From Silene noctiflora (Eukaryota; Streptophyta; Magnoliopsida; Caryophyllales; Caryophyllaceae): a stretch of DNA of 20,160 nucleotides. A model generated the notes under the pieces. That model saw nothing but the letters and a program-made list of their open reading frames with translations. It had not been told where the DNA came from and did no database searches. Below, piece by piece: positions 1 to 9,624 of the stretch. The stretch lies in assembly GCA_009801015.1 (NCBI GenBank), contig VHZZ01004684.1:22656-42815 (forward strand), written 5' to 3'. The translations under genes and the position numbers were made by a program. The stretch's first letter is position 1, and every line of letters begins with the position of its first letter.

Positions 1-109
1 AAAAAAAAAAAAAAACACTGTGCTTAATGACGTGAACGCACAGAAACTCTTTAAATGCATCTGAATTAATAAAGATAAGATTATAATATCAACTTTTTTT
101 ATTTTATTT

Positions 110-580
110 TTATTTTTATGTAGATCGGTTTTATAAATGACTCAGTTCAGTTCAAGCTTACCTTGATGCAGCTAAACCCTGAACTGCATGGTTCGAACCT
201 CATCAACCTCATCCTTGGGCATATGGAGATTTCTCGTCACGTTCGTTTGATAACTTAGTTGGTCAAGCTGTTGGCCAGCAAACGCAAACAAAATTACTAA
301 TTAATTCAGTTGATGTTCACTCCGATAACACCTTTGATTAAAGAATTTCTATAGATAACGACGTGATAACATGTTAATGTAATAAAATGTCGTCGGTATT
401 TGCAAAAACTAATCATTCGTCAAATCTAATCTGGGTAGTTAGCATTATATACGGAATTAATCAAGTATATAATACATTAATACAGCAAGATAGCGAGCAT
501 TAGAATCTCATCATCAACGGATTTTGTATCGGAATTAATCAGCAGTTGCAACTAACAACTAACAAGCACGTTGCAAATAA
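110..580 (+). repeat. Upstream block of fucosyltransferase unit A
   Basis: Non-coding 5' flank of the first fucosyltransferase unit. It aligns by eye with about 5215-6040 (unit B): both begin near a 'gatcggt'/'ggtcggt' motif, share 'gttcagttcaagc', a 'gaacTgcatggtt'-like stretch, 'ttgatgttcact', and later 'ggaattaatcaa..tatataatac'. Parts also match about 6800-7150 in front of unit C. The duplication therefore covered the promoter as well as the gene. Positions 1-109 hold a poly-A run and AT-rich sequence with nothing recognisable. Confidence 0.6.
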
Positions 581-586
581 GCTTGA

Positions 587-595
587 TTTATATAT
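587..595 (+). promoter_or_regulatory. Probable TATA box of fucosyltransferase unit A
   Basis: The sequence tttatatat lies about 85 bases upstream of the end of the putative 5' UTR exon (681). The aligned positions in units B and C read 'gatttatgtcctg' (near 6063) and 'gattaagtcctgc' (near 7184), followed in all three by a conserved 'ccagtttcagg'/'gctagtttcagg' block. Only unit A keeps a good TATA sequence. The transcription start is inferred. Confidence 0.4.
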
Positions 596-681
596 CCTGC
601 AGAGAATGCTAGTTTCAGGAAATAGGCTGTAAGAGATCATTTTCAGCTTCTTTCTCCTCGGAAAAAAACAGCACTACTAAG

Positions 682-843
682 GTAGGCTCGAGTTTAAGAA
701 CAAATTCTTGTACAAAAACATTCTGTCTCTAATATTGTAGTTGACTGTATTGATGAAAATTGCAGAAGGATCAGACATGCTGAGGTTTCCATAAGTTACC
801 TAGGACGTTATTATATAACTCGTTAATTATGTCTTGAATGCAG
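682..843 (+). other. 5' UTR intron of fucosyltransferase unit A
   Basis: The donor AAG|GTAGGC (682) and acceptor TTGAATGCAG| (843) are both retained at matching places in unit B (donor at 6241, acceptor ending 6361) and unit C (donor at 7314, acceptor ending 7634). The intron bodies between them have diverged. Shared splice sites in three copies are good evidence for a leader intron. The ATG at 838 lies inside this acceptor and so should not be the start codon. Confidence 0.6.
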
Positions 844-876
844 AATAGCAGCATAACTCTGGTCTCTGGTGCTTCA

Positions 877-2953
877 ATGACGGAAAATTCTACAGTAGGG
901 GAGAACACATTTTCAAGATTCACATTAGCAGTGATTGTATGCATCATGGCATCATCTGCTGGTATCATTGTGATCAACATCTACCACGACTACACGGTCT
1001 TTCCTTTATTCCACAGCCCTGCAGAAGGTAACTCACCTCTTTATTTTCATTACGTACTGATAAGAGTCTATGAAGCCAGAATACTCGAACGAAGGTGAAT
1101 AGACTGACAGAGCACGACAAATTAGAACTTCTTAATCCAAATTTAAACTTTGTTAATATGGCAAATCATCAATTCCGTTATATGAATGACATAAATCAGT
1201 ATAAGCAACAAAGAAATGTATTATTTTGACAAAAGCAAGATCTGATAGAAAGGTAAGTTGAGAATGAATGAATGAATGAATGAAAGCAATAGATACGAGT
1301 ATACGACACACATTCACGATTTACAGAACTACAGTTAGTAATTTTGCACCCAAAGACTTACATCCACCATCTCTTATTGATAATTCCTCGCAATGTACTT
1401 CGATCATGCTAATGTGATACTACCAGTACCCTTTTCTTTAAGCAGGATCAAGTAATATTTCTGCCAGGGGATCAAACAATTCTAGACCAATGAAGATGTT
1501 ACCTGATATGCTCACAGATACTACTAAATTTGACCCAAAATCATGCATTAGCAGGTACGAATCACTTAAATATCGAAAGCCTTCACCCCATAGTCCTTCC
1601 TCATACCTAATCTCAAAGGTACGGGAGTATGAAAATCTTCACGCACAATGTGGACCAAATACCGAATCCTACAAGGCAGCCATGAAAGAGCTCAGCAAGT
1701 ATAGAAATCACACAAACTTCAGCAGTTCATGCAAATATGTGGTATGGAAGCCTGCAAATGGGTTGGGAAATAAGATGCTTAGTTTGACTTCAGCTTTTCT
1801 ATATGGACTCCTCACGGACAGAGTCCTCCTGTTGAAGTACAACAAAGATGCAATGAACCGCCTATATTGCGAGCCATTTCCAAACTCAACATGGCTGCTT
1901 CCAGAGGATTTCCGGCAAATAATCCATGGTGACAACAATGGAAAAATAAATGAAAATATTCCGACCTTCACAAACCTGATGAAAAGCAGCTCAACAATGG
2001 ATGAGCACTTGCGACCTTTGATTGTACATCTTGATATAAGATACAGTTGGGGGGAGGCTAATATAGACATTTTCCATTGTGATAGCAGCCAAGAGTTTCT
2101 TCATGGAGTTCCTGCATTGATTATCGAATCAGACCAGTATTTTGTTCCTTCTTTGTACATGATGTCAACCTTCCAAGAAGAATTAAGTAAACTGTTTCCA
2201 GAGAAAGATGCAATCTTTAATTTGCTAGGCAATTATCTTTTCCAACCTTCAAACGAGGCATGGGAAACGATAACCGCATACTATCAAACTAATTTAGAAC
2301 ATGCAGATCAGAAAGTTGGACTTCAAATAAGGGTATTTCAACCTCAACAAACTGCAAATAAAACTATCCTCAGTGAAATTTTATCATGTACAAGGGAACA
2401 TAATCTACTACCAAAAATAGAAACAAATACCAATACTACAGGACGGTGGTCCTTGAACAGCAAGAGCCGGAGCGTGGTCAGCAACGACAGCAAGGCCATA
2501 CTGGTGGCTTCTTTATACTCGATATATGGTGAAAGTTTGAAAGATATCTACAGGAATAGTTCAAACGATTCTGGACAAGTTATAGAGGTATACCAACCAA
2601 GCCATGAGGAGCACCAAGTCTACGGTAATCAAGAACATGATTTCAAAGCATGGGTTGAGATATATCTACTAAGTTTGTGTGATGTGTTGGTGACTAGCTG
2701 GGGATCTACTTTTGGTTATGTGGCTCATAGTTTAGGAGCAGAAAAGCCGTGGATTCTTGACAATTTCAATGAAGCTCAGAACATCTCAAATCCATCTTGT
2801 AGACGAGCATTGTCAATGGAACCTTGTTTTCACTATCCCCCCAAGTTAGAGTGCGGGACAAATACAACAAGTATCAATATCACTGCTCTCTTTCCTTACA
2901 TGAGGCCTTGTGAAGACGATAGGGGTGTGAAACTGGTTTCTAGCATAAAGTAA
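877..2953 (+). CDS. GT37 family fucosyltransferase (xyloglucan alpha-1,2-fucosyltransferase-like), copy A
   Basis: Two coding exons, 877-1027 and 1446-2953, join in phase (G|GA) across a GT-AG intron and give 552 residues, the usual length for plant FUT proteins. Residues 1-13 are a short cytosolic tail and about 14-36 a single membrane anchor, so it should be a Golgi type II protein. The stem is followed by the GT37 core: CKYVVWKPANGLGNK (146-160), the nucleotide-sugar motif VGLQIRVF with its Arg at 346, AWVEIYLLSLCDVLVTS...STFGYVA (452-477) and EPCFHYPP (509-516). Several Asn-X-Ser/Thr sites suit a lumenal domain. The family transfers fucose from GDP-fucose to galactose on xyloglucan or arabinogalactan proteins; which acceptor applies cannot be told here. 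The start was chosen at 877 because it aligns with the ATG of copy C and because the ATG at 838 falls in a leader-intron acceptor. Residues about 125-320 are encoded by a tract identical to copy C. Confidence 0.92.
1262..1284. repeat. GAAT microsatellite in intron of copy A
   Basis: About five and a half copies of the tetranucleotide GAAT lie inside the coding-region intron (1028-1445). Copy C lacks it at the matching place. Confidence 0.85.
1665..2253 (+). repeat. 589-bp tract identical to 8348-8936
   Basis: Line-by-line comparison of exon 2 of copies A and C shows no mismatch from 1665 to 2253 at a constant offset of 6683. Mismatches begin immediately at both edges (1664 and 2254). It lies wholly within the coding exon and covers the first conserved catalytic block. 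Confidence 0.95.
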
Positions 2954-4079
2954 ATATATCAGTTAGATTTTGTTTCTGATTCCATTGGATACAAAAACTC
3001 ACTATTTTTGATTGTAGATTATGATAAAATAAAGCCATGTATGTAATACATTAAAATGACTTCGCTCTTTTTGTATTGTGAAGTAGCTTGACCCAATCTA
3101 TGTTACAATTTATAGAAAGCAGTCTCTCTGTTTTGTGGACATAGCGGTATAGCTTGCGTACATCCAACCCTTTACCCCGCTGTTTGCAGAAACGCCCTGC
3201 ATCAGGGTAATGTTTTCGTTGTTATCAGCTAGGTGTCATTTTGAATCAGTTGTCAATCAGCTACTCAAAGTTGCAGCCGGTTTTACTAACCACAGCGAGT
3301 TCCTCACACCTGATAGAAATTGTTAGCTGTTTCTCTCTTTTCGGCTTCCAGCCCAACCTAATCTCAATTATTGTCATATATCTCTGTCAGAGTTAGATAG
3401 CTCTCTTTCAGCCCAACACTAAAAGAGATTGTACATAAAGCCACAAAACAATGGATTTAATGTCCTGGAATGGACCCAGTAAAGGGTGAAAACCCGAAGA
3501 ATAAGAGACTGATTAACTAATCTTGGCTATCACACTTCCAGACCGTCTTCATGGAGGAATGTTCTTGAACGTTTTTAGTAATGTTCAACCGTTTTTAGCG
3601 ACTACAAGCGTCTAAGATCAGTTTAGGGCACGCTAAGATAGGAAACAAAACAAGTATAGAAAAGGAGTAGAGTGTACCAGTATACAAGATCCACAAAACA
3701 AGTCTTTTAGTAAGGGTCTCGGAGAACCAAATACAATCCACACCATTTTGATAACGAGTTTATTTTCAAGCTGACCATGAGGCCGCTCTTGTCCATGAGC
3801 CGGTTTAATTCAGTCTTCACTTGACGTGAGTCTGAACCGGATAGTGACCCTCTTCAGTCCATCTCAACTGTAATTGCCACGATGGTAGTAACTGTCAAGG
3901 AACATAGTCAGTCATACGATACCAAGCGCTCTCAACTAAGTTTCATGTTTAAAATCGATCCACAATAATTTATACTCCGTATGAGTTTATATCCTCATCC
4001 TCCATCTTATAATAATACAAGCAACAAAAGATGATCAATTGAGCACTAACCATTCTATATGATTTCACAAATTCTCATT
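2954..4079. other. Intergenic region downstream of copy A
   Basis: No gene is seen. The first few hundred bases include 3' flank related to that of copy C: 'aaccacagcgagttcctcacac' near 3290 resembles 'aaccgcagtgagttccttaaac' near 9671. A stretch near 3825-3870 ('gtctgaaccggatagtgacc...') loosely resembles 6708-6760 in front of unit C. This suggests the duplication unit included 3' flank. Confidence 0.5.
3028..3033 (+). terminator. Putative polyadenylation signal of copy A
   Basis: AATAAA lies about 75 bases after the TAA stop codon of copy A, a plausible distance for a plant near-upstream element. No cleavage site can be seen directly. Confidence 0.4.
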
Positions 4080-4250
4080 GACGGGCTCTATCCATCACAA
4101 GCTGAAGACGGATAGTACCCTTCTTACACTATGCAAGTGGCACTGTCCATGGAATGCTCCATTTCTCCCCCAGTTGTCCTCCCACTTGGCACTTGCCTTA
4201 TTGTAAGAGGAACACTATCCGTCTTTAACTTGTGACGGATAGTGTCCGTC
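4080..4250. mobile_element. 171-bp foldback MITE
   Basis: The two ends are long imperfect inverted repeats of about 65 bp. The left arm reads GACGGGCTCTATCCATCACA and onward. The reverse complement of the right arm reads GACGGACACTATCCGTCACA and onward. Both continue through AGACGGATAGT, a TCTTACA block and CAAGTG, so nearly the whole element could fold into a hairpin. It has no coding capacity. The long terminal inverted repeats fit a Mutator-type MITE, but no target-site duplication is evident, so the superfamily is open. Confidence 0.75.
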
Positions 4251-4794
4251 ACATTTGAAAAACAAATTGTTGCTTTCAGAACTCATGCTCGTCAAATTTT
4301 TTTTTACTGCGTCCTAAAAAAACGAAAAAAATATAAGGGTATCATGTAGAATAACCTGCGTAAAATACTTTTGGTCGTAAAGCCTAAAAAAAAGAAAAAA
4401 AAAACACATGATAAAACTCATAAAAATGTTGTTGGCAAGAAATGAAACGTGCTCTTTTCATTCCCAACGCTTTGCCAAGAAGAATCTTGTGACTAAGTGT
4501 GTTTTTAATACATTAAGCTACGGTTTATTTCGTGCAGAGGAAACGAAAAGGATTAAATAAGGGAGACAAATTTTTATTTAAGACGGGTTAAATATAGGAA
4601 AAAGTAAAAGATTTGTTTTAATCTCAAGTGCGATGATATATAATCCGTTTTAATGTTAAGTTGAATATCTCCGTCTTAAAGGAGAGTAAACGGGGACAGA
4701 TACCTGAAAAACGAATGGGAGAACCTTTTAATCTCCCATCTGTTTGGTTCCTGCTATAAAAGGGAATAATGAAACTGAAACAGCACACAACTAC
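4251..4794. other. Intergenic region with degenerate repeat fragment
   Basis: AT-rich DNA with A-rich runs and no gene. About 4575-4680 begins with TTTAAGACGGGTTAAATA and ends with a sequence whose reverse complement starts TTTAAGACGGAGATA. It may be a worn inverted-repeat element with the TTAAGACGG core also seen near 18390 and 19510. Confidence 0.4.
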
Positions 4795-5177
4795 CAGTGG
4801 CGGACCCAGGAATTTAGTGTTAGGGGGGCACTAAAATTTTTTTGACGCGAATATTTACACGTGTCTAAGAGAACATTTTTGTATTTTGAAGTTTTTTTCC
4901 CTAAATTAGTTATTATATACAAGTAAAACAATGAAAAAATAATTGGTTCTATAAATATCGTTTTTTAAAACATAATGTTTTCTCTAAAATACTTAAAATT
5001 CTAAATATATGTAAAAATAATAGTCTTCTTTTATAGAATATAATACATTTTAGTGCTTAATTTAACAAGAAATGTAAGTGGTTCAATGATTTAGAATTTG
5101 GTAAGTCATCTAAAATTCACAAGTTCGACTCATGTATCACACCTGTCCACCTGGGCCCCCCCTTGGGCCCGCCCCTG
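4795..5177. mobile_element. Non-autonomous hAT-like element, 383 bp
   Basis: The left end CAGTGGCGGACCCAGGA pairs with the reverse complement of the right end, CAGGGGCGGGCCCAAGG. This is the CAGNGGCGGNNCCAG style of terminal inverted repeat seen in plant hAT elements of the Tip100 type. The flanking 8-mers acaactac (4787-4794) and ccaactgc (5178-5185) match at six of eight positions and look like a decayed target-site duplication. A G-run follows the left end and a C-run precedes the right end. No transposase reading frame is left. Confidence 0.8.
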
Positions 5178-5214
5178 CCAACTGCCATATGATATATTAT
5201 CCTCATTTTTTTTG

Positions 5215-6180
5215 TAGGTCGGTCTTATATTTGAGCTGTTCAGTTCAAGCCTAGCTTGACGCGATTCAAGCCTGAACCGCATGGTTTAAAACTCTTCAAA
5301 CCCGTTCAATTTATTTGCAGTGTGCAAGCCTTCCGGCATCTGAATTTTTTTCCTCAAGGTTGATAATTTAGTAGGCTGAAGCTGAACGCCAGCAATCTCG
5401 AACAAAATTTCTAATTAAATTAATTGATGTTCACTTGTAAAACACTAGCGATTGAAGAATTGCTACTGATAAAGACGCATTATTTAAATGGGTTACAACG
5501 TCTTGACCCTAACCCGTTAATTTTGTGTCGGGTTTGTGTCGTGTTTTCGGGTTGTGTCCGTGATTGCCGCCTCTATTAAGTATGCCAAATTTTGTAAAAT
5601 ATCTGCTGACTATATTGCACTTTGCACAAAAAGGAACGATTTAAAGGAACAAAAAAATCATAAGTTAGCAAGTAGAAAAGCCATACTTATACACAAATAA
5701 TTTGAGTCCTATTATAACTAAAATTTATCATTAAGAAGTCTGAAAATTTATCTAAGGGAGAAAACGTATCGTAGTAGTAGTAGAATTATTAGAATTCGGT
5801 AGGTAATGATCTTTTATTATCCTAATTTTATTTTATTACTTGGGTAGTTTGAAAAACTTGGACTCTCTGTAATCGCTTGAAAAAAAGCTTCATTTATTAA
5901 TATAGATGGTGACAAGTTGACAACAATGTTATCAAAGAAAATGTCGTATAACATCAGCCGTCAACTGTAATCAGAGTCGTTAGCGTAGGGAATTAATCAA
6001 AGTACTTATATAATACAGCAGTATCAGCATTTAGTATGAATAAACTGAGACGGAAGGAGTACGATTTATGTCCTGAACGTAATGCTAGTTTCAGGAAACT
6101 TACTGTAAGATACAGCGTATCATTCTAGCTGATAGATGAATCATCTCAACCAAAAACTTAAGGTGATGGTTGAAGCCCAA
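5215..6180 (+). repeat. Upstream block of fucosyltransferase unit B
   Basis: A second copy of the promoter-side block, aligning with 110-640: 'gtaggtcggtcttata', 'ctgttcagttcaagcct', 'cctgaaccgcatggtt', 'ttgatgttcact', 'ggaattaatcaaagtac', and 'aatgctagtttcaggaaa' at about 6081. It contains a worn stretch resembling a Stowaway end ('gagacggaaggagta' near 6047), which has no partner. It leads directly into the pseudogene exon. Confidence 0.6.
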
Positions 6181-6509
6181 CTTGTTTTTCCTCGGAAAAA
6201 TCGCACCTTGTTGCTCTGACTAATAAACAGCTCTACAGAGGTATGCATTGAATTTAAGAACAAGTTCTTATTGAAAAGGTCATACATGGAGAGTTTTTAA
6301 GATTTTGATGTTTAAACTATGATCATGTCTTCCATAGTTGTTAATTATGTCTTGAATGCAGAAATACCAGCATAACTCTGGCGAACATCTTCAAGATTGA
6401 CATCAGCAGGCAGTATTTGTATGCATTCTGGCATCATCTGCTGCAATAACGGTGATCACCATATACCATGACTACTCGGTGTTTCCTCTATTTCTCCGCC
6501 CTGCAGAAG
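6181..6509 (+). pseudogene. Fucosyltransferase unit B, exon-1 remnant
   Basis: It keeps a 5' UTR exon ending at the donor 6241, a leader intron whose acceptor ends at 6361, and a damaged copy of coding exon 1 (6362-6509). That exon still ends CCTGCAGAAG|GTAAAT, as in the intact copies. About 40 bases that hold the ATG and the first codons in copy A are missing. An inserted stretch near 6409-6420 breaks the frame relative to copy A. No second exon with the catalytic domain follows; by about 6540 homology with the intron stops and the upstream flank of unit C begins near 6650. It cannot encode an enzyme. The splice sites are intact, so a non-coding transcript is possible but unproven. Confidence 0.8.
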
Positions 6510-6649
6510 GTAAATATTTCTCAACTCAATATTACTGAAGAACAATAAACATTATGCAAATTGCAACATCAAAAGCAGTAGAACAATGCTAATATTAATT
6601 GTATTACTGTAAATGTAAACTTTGGTTGTGTGCCTGGATATTTCCAATC

Positions 6650-7250
6650 AGGCTTTATTAATATCTTTAATTCTTAAAACTCCCTTCTGATACGATTATG
6701 GATGACTCTGAAACGGATAGTTCGACCATGTTAGTCCCATCTCAAAACCGTTGACTCGTTCAGTGTTGAGTATGGACTAGTTTAACTTCTTTAGCATCTG
6801 GGTGTTTCTGCTCACGTTCTACAGATACCTTAGTATGCAGGATCTGCTGGCCTGCAAATTCCAACAAAATTGCTAATTAATTTAGTAATGAACAGAAGTT
6901 TGACTCGGTTTTACAATTGATTAGACAATTCAACCGATAATGACGTATGAACCAACTCATTTTAAAAATAACACTGTTATTAAGTCTTAATATTCTATTA
7001 CTAGCCACCTGTTAGCTGAGATCTTTGAATACAGAATTAGTCCAGTAGCGTATGGAGTACATGCGAAAATACGATTAGAATTGTAATCATTAAGATTACT
7101 TCATTTGTTTGTATAAGGAATTAGTCAACTGTAACATAAGCGTTCGAAACTTGCTTATTCTGATGTACAGATGAATTCAGCATGATTAAGTCCTGCACAT
7201 AATACCAGTTTCAGGCAACATGCTGTAAGAGGGCATAGTAGAGATCAATT
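6650..7250 (+). repeat. Upstream block of fucosyltransferase unit C
   Basis: A third and most diverged copy of the promoter-side block. Recognisable pieces are 'caacaaaattgctaattaattta' near 6862, 'aaggaattagtcaact' near 7114, and 'ccagtttcaggcaacatgctgtaagaggg' near 7206, matching 'ctagtttcaggaaataggctgtaagagatc' at 609 in unit A. No TATA sequence is kept at the matching place. Confidence 0.55.
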
Positions 7251-7313
7251 TGGCTTCTTTCTTCCTAGAAAAGTCTCACCCGGTGCTCCGACACGATTAT
7301 CCAACTCTACAAG

Positions 7314-7634
7314 GTACGCATTGAGTTTATGAGCAGGTTTTAATTCATGTGTAAAATTAGATATTTCCGGTCAATTAACTTGACAAATATTAAACCATAC
7401 CTCCTTCAGAAACTCCATTTTATTGCATCTTTTAATGATCATTTCTATGGTTGTAGCTTGATGTATTTGACTAAATTACTGAGTTGCAGTAAAATAAAAC
7501 CTTGTGAGGTTTAAAGGTTTTGATATTTGGATCATCATCATGTCTGTAGAATAAATTATCGAAGAATTTTCGTTTTTGGGGATCTTCCTGGTAGAAAAAT
7601 AGTCTTGGTCATAACAACTTATACTTGAATGCAG
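7314..7634 (+). other. 5' UTR intron of fucosyltransferase unit C
   Basis: The donor AAG|GTACGC and the acceptor TTGAATGCAG| match those of units A and B. The intron is about twice as long as in unit A. The ATG at 7629 lies at the acceptor, is out of frame with the CDS and is soon closed, which supports its being intronic. Confidence 0.55.
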
Positions 7635-7659
7635 AAACAGCAGAGTAACTCTGGAAATC

Positions 7660-9624
7660 ATGGAAAATTCTAAAGTAGCTAAGAGAAGATTACCAAGATT
7701 TACGATGTTTGTCGCGGTTCTATGCCTCATGGCAATACCTGCTCCAGTAATGCTCATCATTCTATACCAGGATTACACAAGCTTCCCTCTCTTCAACAAC
7801 CCTGCAGAAGGTAAATATTTTTCATTCCAACAAAGCCAAAGATTAATATAGTTTCCCTTGATGTAATAAACAAGACAACTCATAAACCGTCACTGCTTCA
7901 AGTATAGTGAAGTATATAGTTGTCGATCAATATAATTCCCGACATTATTTCCATCATTGTAGTCCCAAGGACCTTGTGTGTGTTTTTTGTATGGGTAAGT
8001 GAGTAACGCTGTATACATCTGACCCCCTAAACCCGGGTTTGTCTGATGATCTCAAAATCGAAAGTGGCATTGTGGCCAGTAGCCCCAAAACTAATTTTAT
8101 GTTCATACTTCCTCCTCTTCTTTATCAGGTTCAAGTAATGAATCATTCAGAATATCGAACAGCACCAGGCTAACGGAGATGTTAACTGACATGCTCATAG
8201 AAACTACAAAGTTCGACACAAAATCATGCATTAGCAGGTCGGAATCTCATAAATACCGTAAGCCTGGACCCTACAATCCTTCCCCTTACCTCATTTCAAA
8301 GCTACGGAAGTATGAGCATCTTCACAGACAATGTGGACCGAAAACAAAATCCTACAAGGCAGCCATGAAAGAGCTCAGCAAGTATAGAAATCACACAAAC
8401 TTCAGCAGTTCATGCAAATATGTGGTATGGAAGCCTGCAAATGGGTTGGGAAATAAGATGCTTAGTTTGACTTCAGCTTTTCTATATGGACTCCTCACGG
8501 ACAGAGTCCTCCTGTTGAAGTACAACAAAGATGCAATGAACCGCCTATATTGCGAGCCATTTCCAAACTCAACATGGCTGCTTCCAGAGGATTTCCGGCA
8601 AATAATCCATGGTGACAACAATGGAAAAATAAATGAAAATATTCCGACCTTCACAAACCTGATGAAAAGCAGCTCAACAATGGATGAGCACTTGCGACCT
8701 TTGATTGTACATCTTGATATAAGATACAGTTGGGGGGAGGCTAATATAGACATTTTCCATTGTGATAGCAGCCAAGAGTTTCTTCATGGAGTTCCTGCAT
8801 TGATTATCGAATCAGACCAGTATTTTGTTCCTTCTTTGTACATGATGTCAACCTTCCAAGAAGAATTAAGTAAACTGTTTCCAGAGAAAGATGCAATCTT
8901 TAATTTGCTAGGCAATTATCTTTTCCAACCTTCAAATGCGGCGTGGGAAATGATAACCACATTCTATCAAGCTTATTTAGCACAGGCAGATCGAAGAGTT
9001 GGACTCCAGATACGGGTTTTTTATCCTTGGAAGACTCCAAATCAAACTATCATTGACGAAATTTTAACATGTACATGGGGAAATAATCTGCTGCCAAAAA
9101 TCAAAACAAATAATACTACTGCAGAGAACACCAGAAGCTTCCCCAGCACAGCTGTATTAGCAGTTTCACTACATTCTATATATGGTGACAGTTTGAAAAA
9201 AATGTACGGAAATAACTCCGATGATTCTGGACAAGTAATAGGGGTATTTCAACCAAGCCATGAGGGGCGCCAAAAGCATAATAATCAAGAACACGACATC
9301 AAGGCTTGGGTTGAGATGTATCTACTGAGTCTGTGTGATGTACTGGTGACTAGCTCTGGGTCGACTTTCGGTTATGTAGCTCAGAGTTTAGGAGGAATGA
9401 AGCCATGGATTCTCGACAAAGTAGAAGTTAAGAATAAGAAGAAGAAGATCCTGAATCCAACTTGTAGGCAAGCATTGTCCATGGAACCATGTTTTCACTA
9501 TCCTCTGAAGTTAGGTTGCAGGTCGAATAATACAACCCATAACAATATCACTGCCGTCTTTCCTTACATAAGGCCTTGTGAAGACTTTACTTGGGGTGTG
9601 AAATTGGTTTCTGGAATATACTGA
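7660..9624 (+). CDS. GT37 family fucosyltransferase (xyloglucan alpha-1,2-fucosyltransferase-like), copy C
   Basis: Coding exons 7660-7810 and 8129-9624 join in phase (G|GT) across a GT-AG intron to give 548 residues. Layout matches copy A: a short basic cytosolic tail (KRRLPR at 8-13), one membrane anchor (about 14-36), a stem, then the GT37 core with GLGNK, VGLQIRVF, the AWVEMYLLSLCDVLVTS...STFGYVA block and EPCFHYPLKLGC. It should be a Golgi-resident enzyme using GDP-fucose; the acceptor (xyloglucan or arabinogalactan protein) is not decidable from sequence. It lies 4.7 kb downstream of copy A in the same orientation. Residues about 125-320 are identical to copy A, while the rest is clearly diverged, including a lysine-rich insert (KNKKKKI) in the C-terminal part. 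No frameshift or stop is seen, so it is probably functional. Confidence 0.92.
8348..8936 (+). repeat. 589-bp tract identical to 1665-2253
   Basis: Partner of the identical tract in copy A, at an offset of 6683 with no mismatch found. The sequence on both sides is only moderately similar: about 20 differences in the first 90 bases downstream by hand count. Confidence 0.95.

Noticed and set aside
838..876. Upstream in-frame ATG extending copy A by 13 residues
   Set aside because: The ATG overlaps a leader-intron acceptor conserved in three units, and copy C has no in-frame counterpart.
1708..2070. A 120-codon antisense open frame, present with identical protein at 8391-8753
   Set aside because: It lies opposite the conserved fucosyltransferase exon. 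The two copies are identical only because the whole tract is identical; no independent support.
7990..8045. Stretch 'gtatacatctgaccccctaaacccg' resembling a common plant dispersed repeat, loosely echoed near 3155
   Set aside because: Too short and diverged to assign to a named SINE or transposon family from memory.
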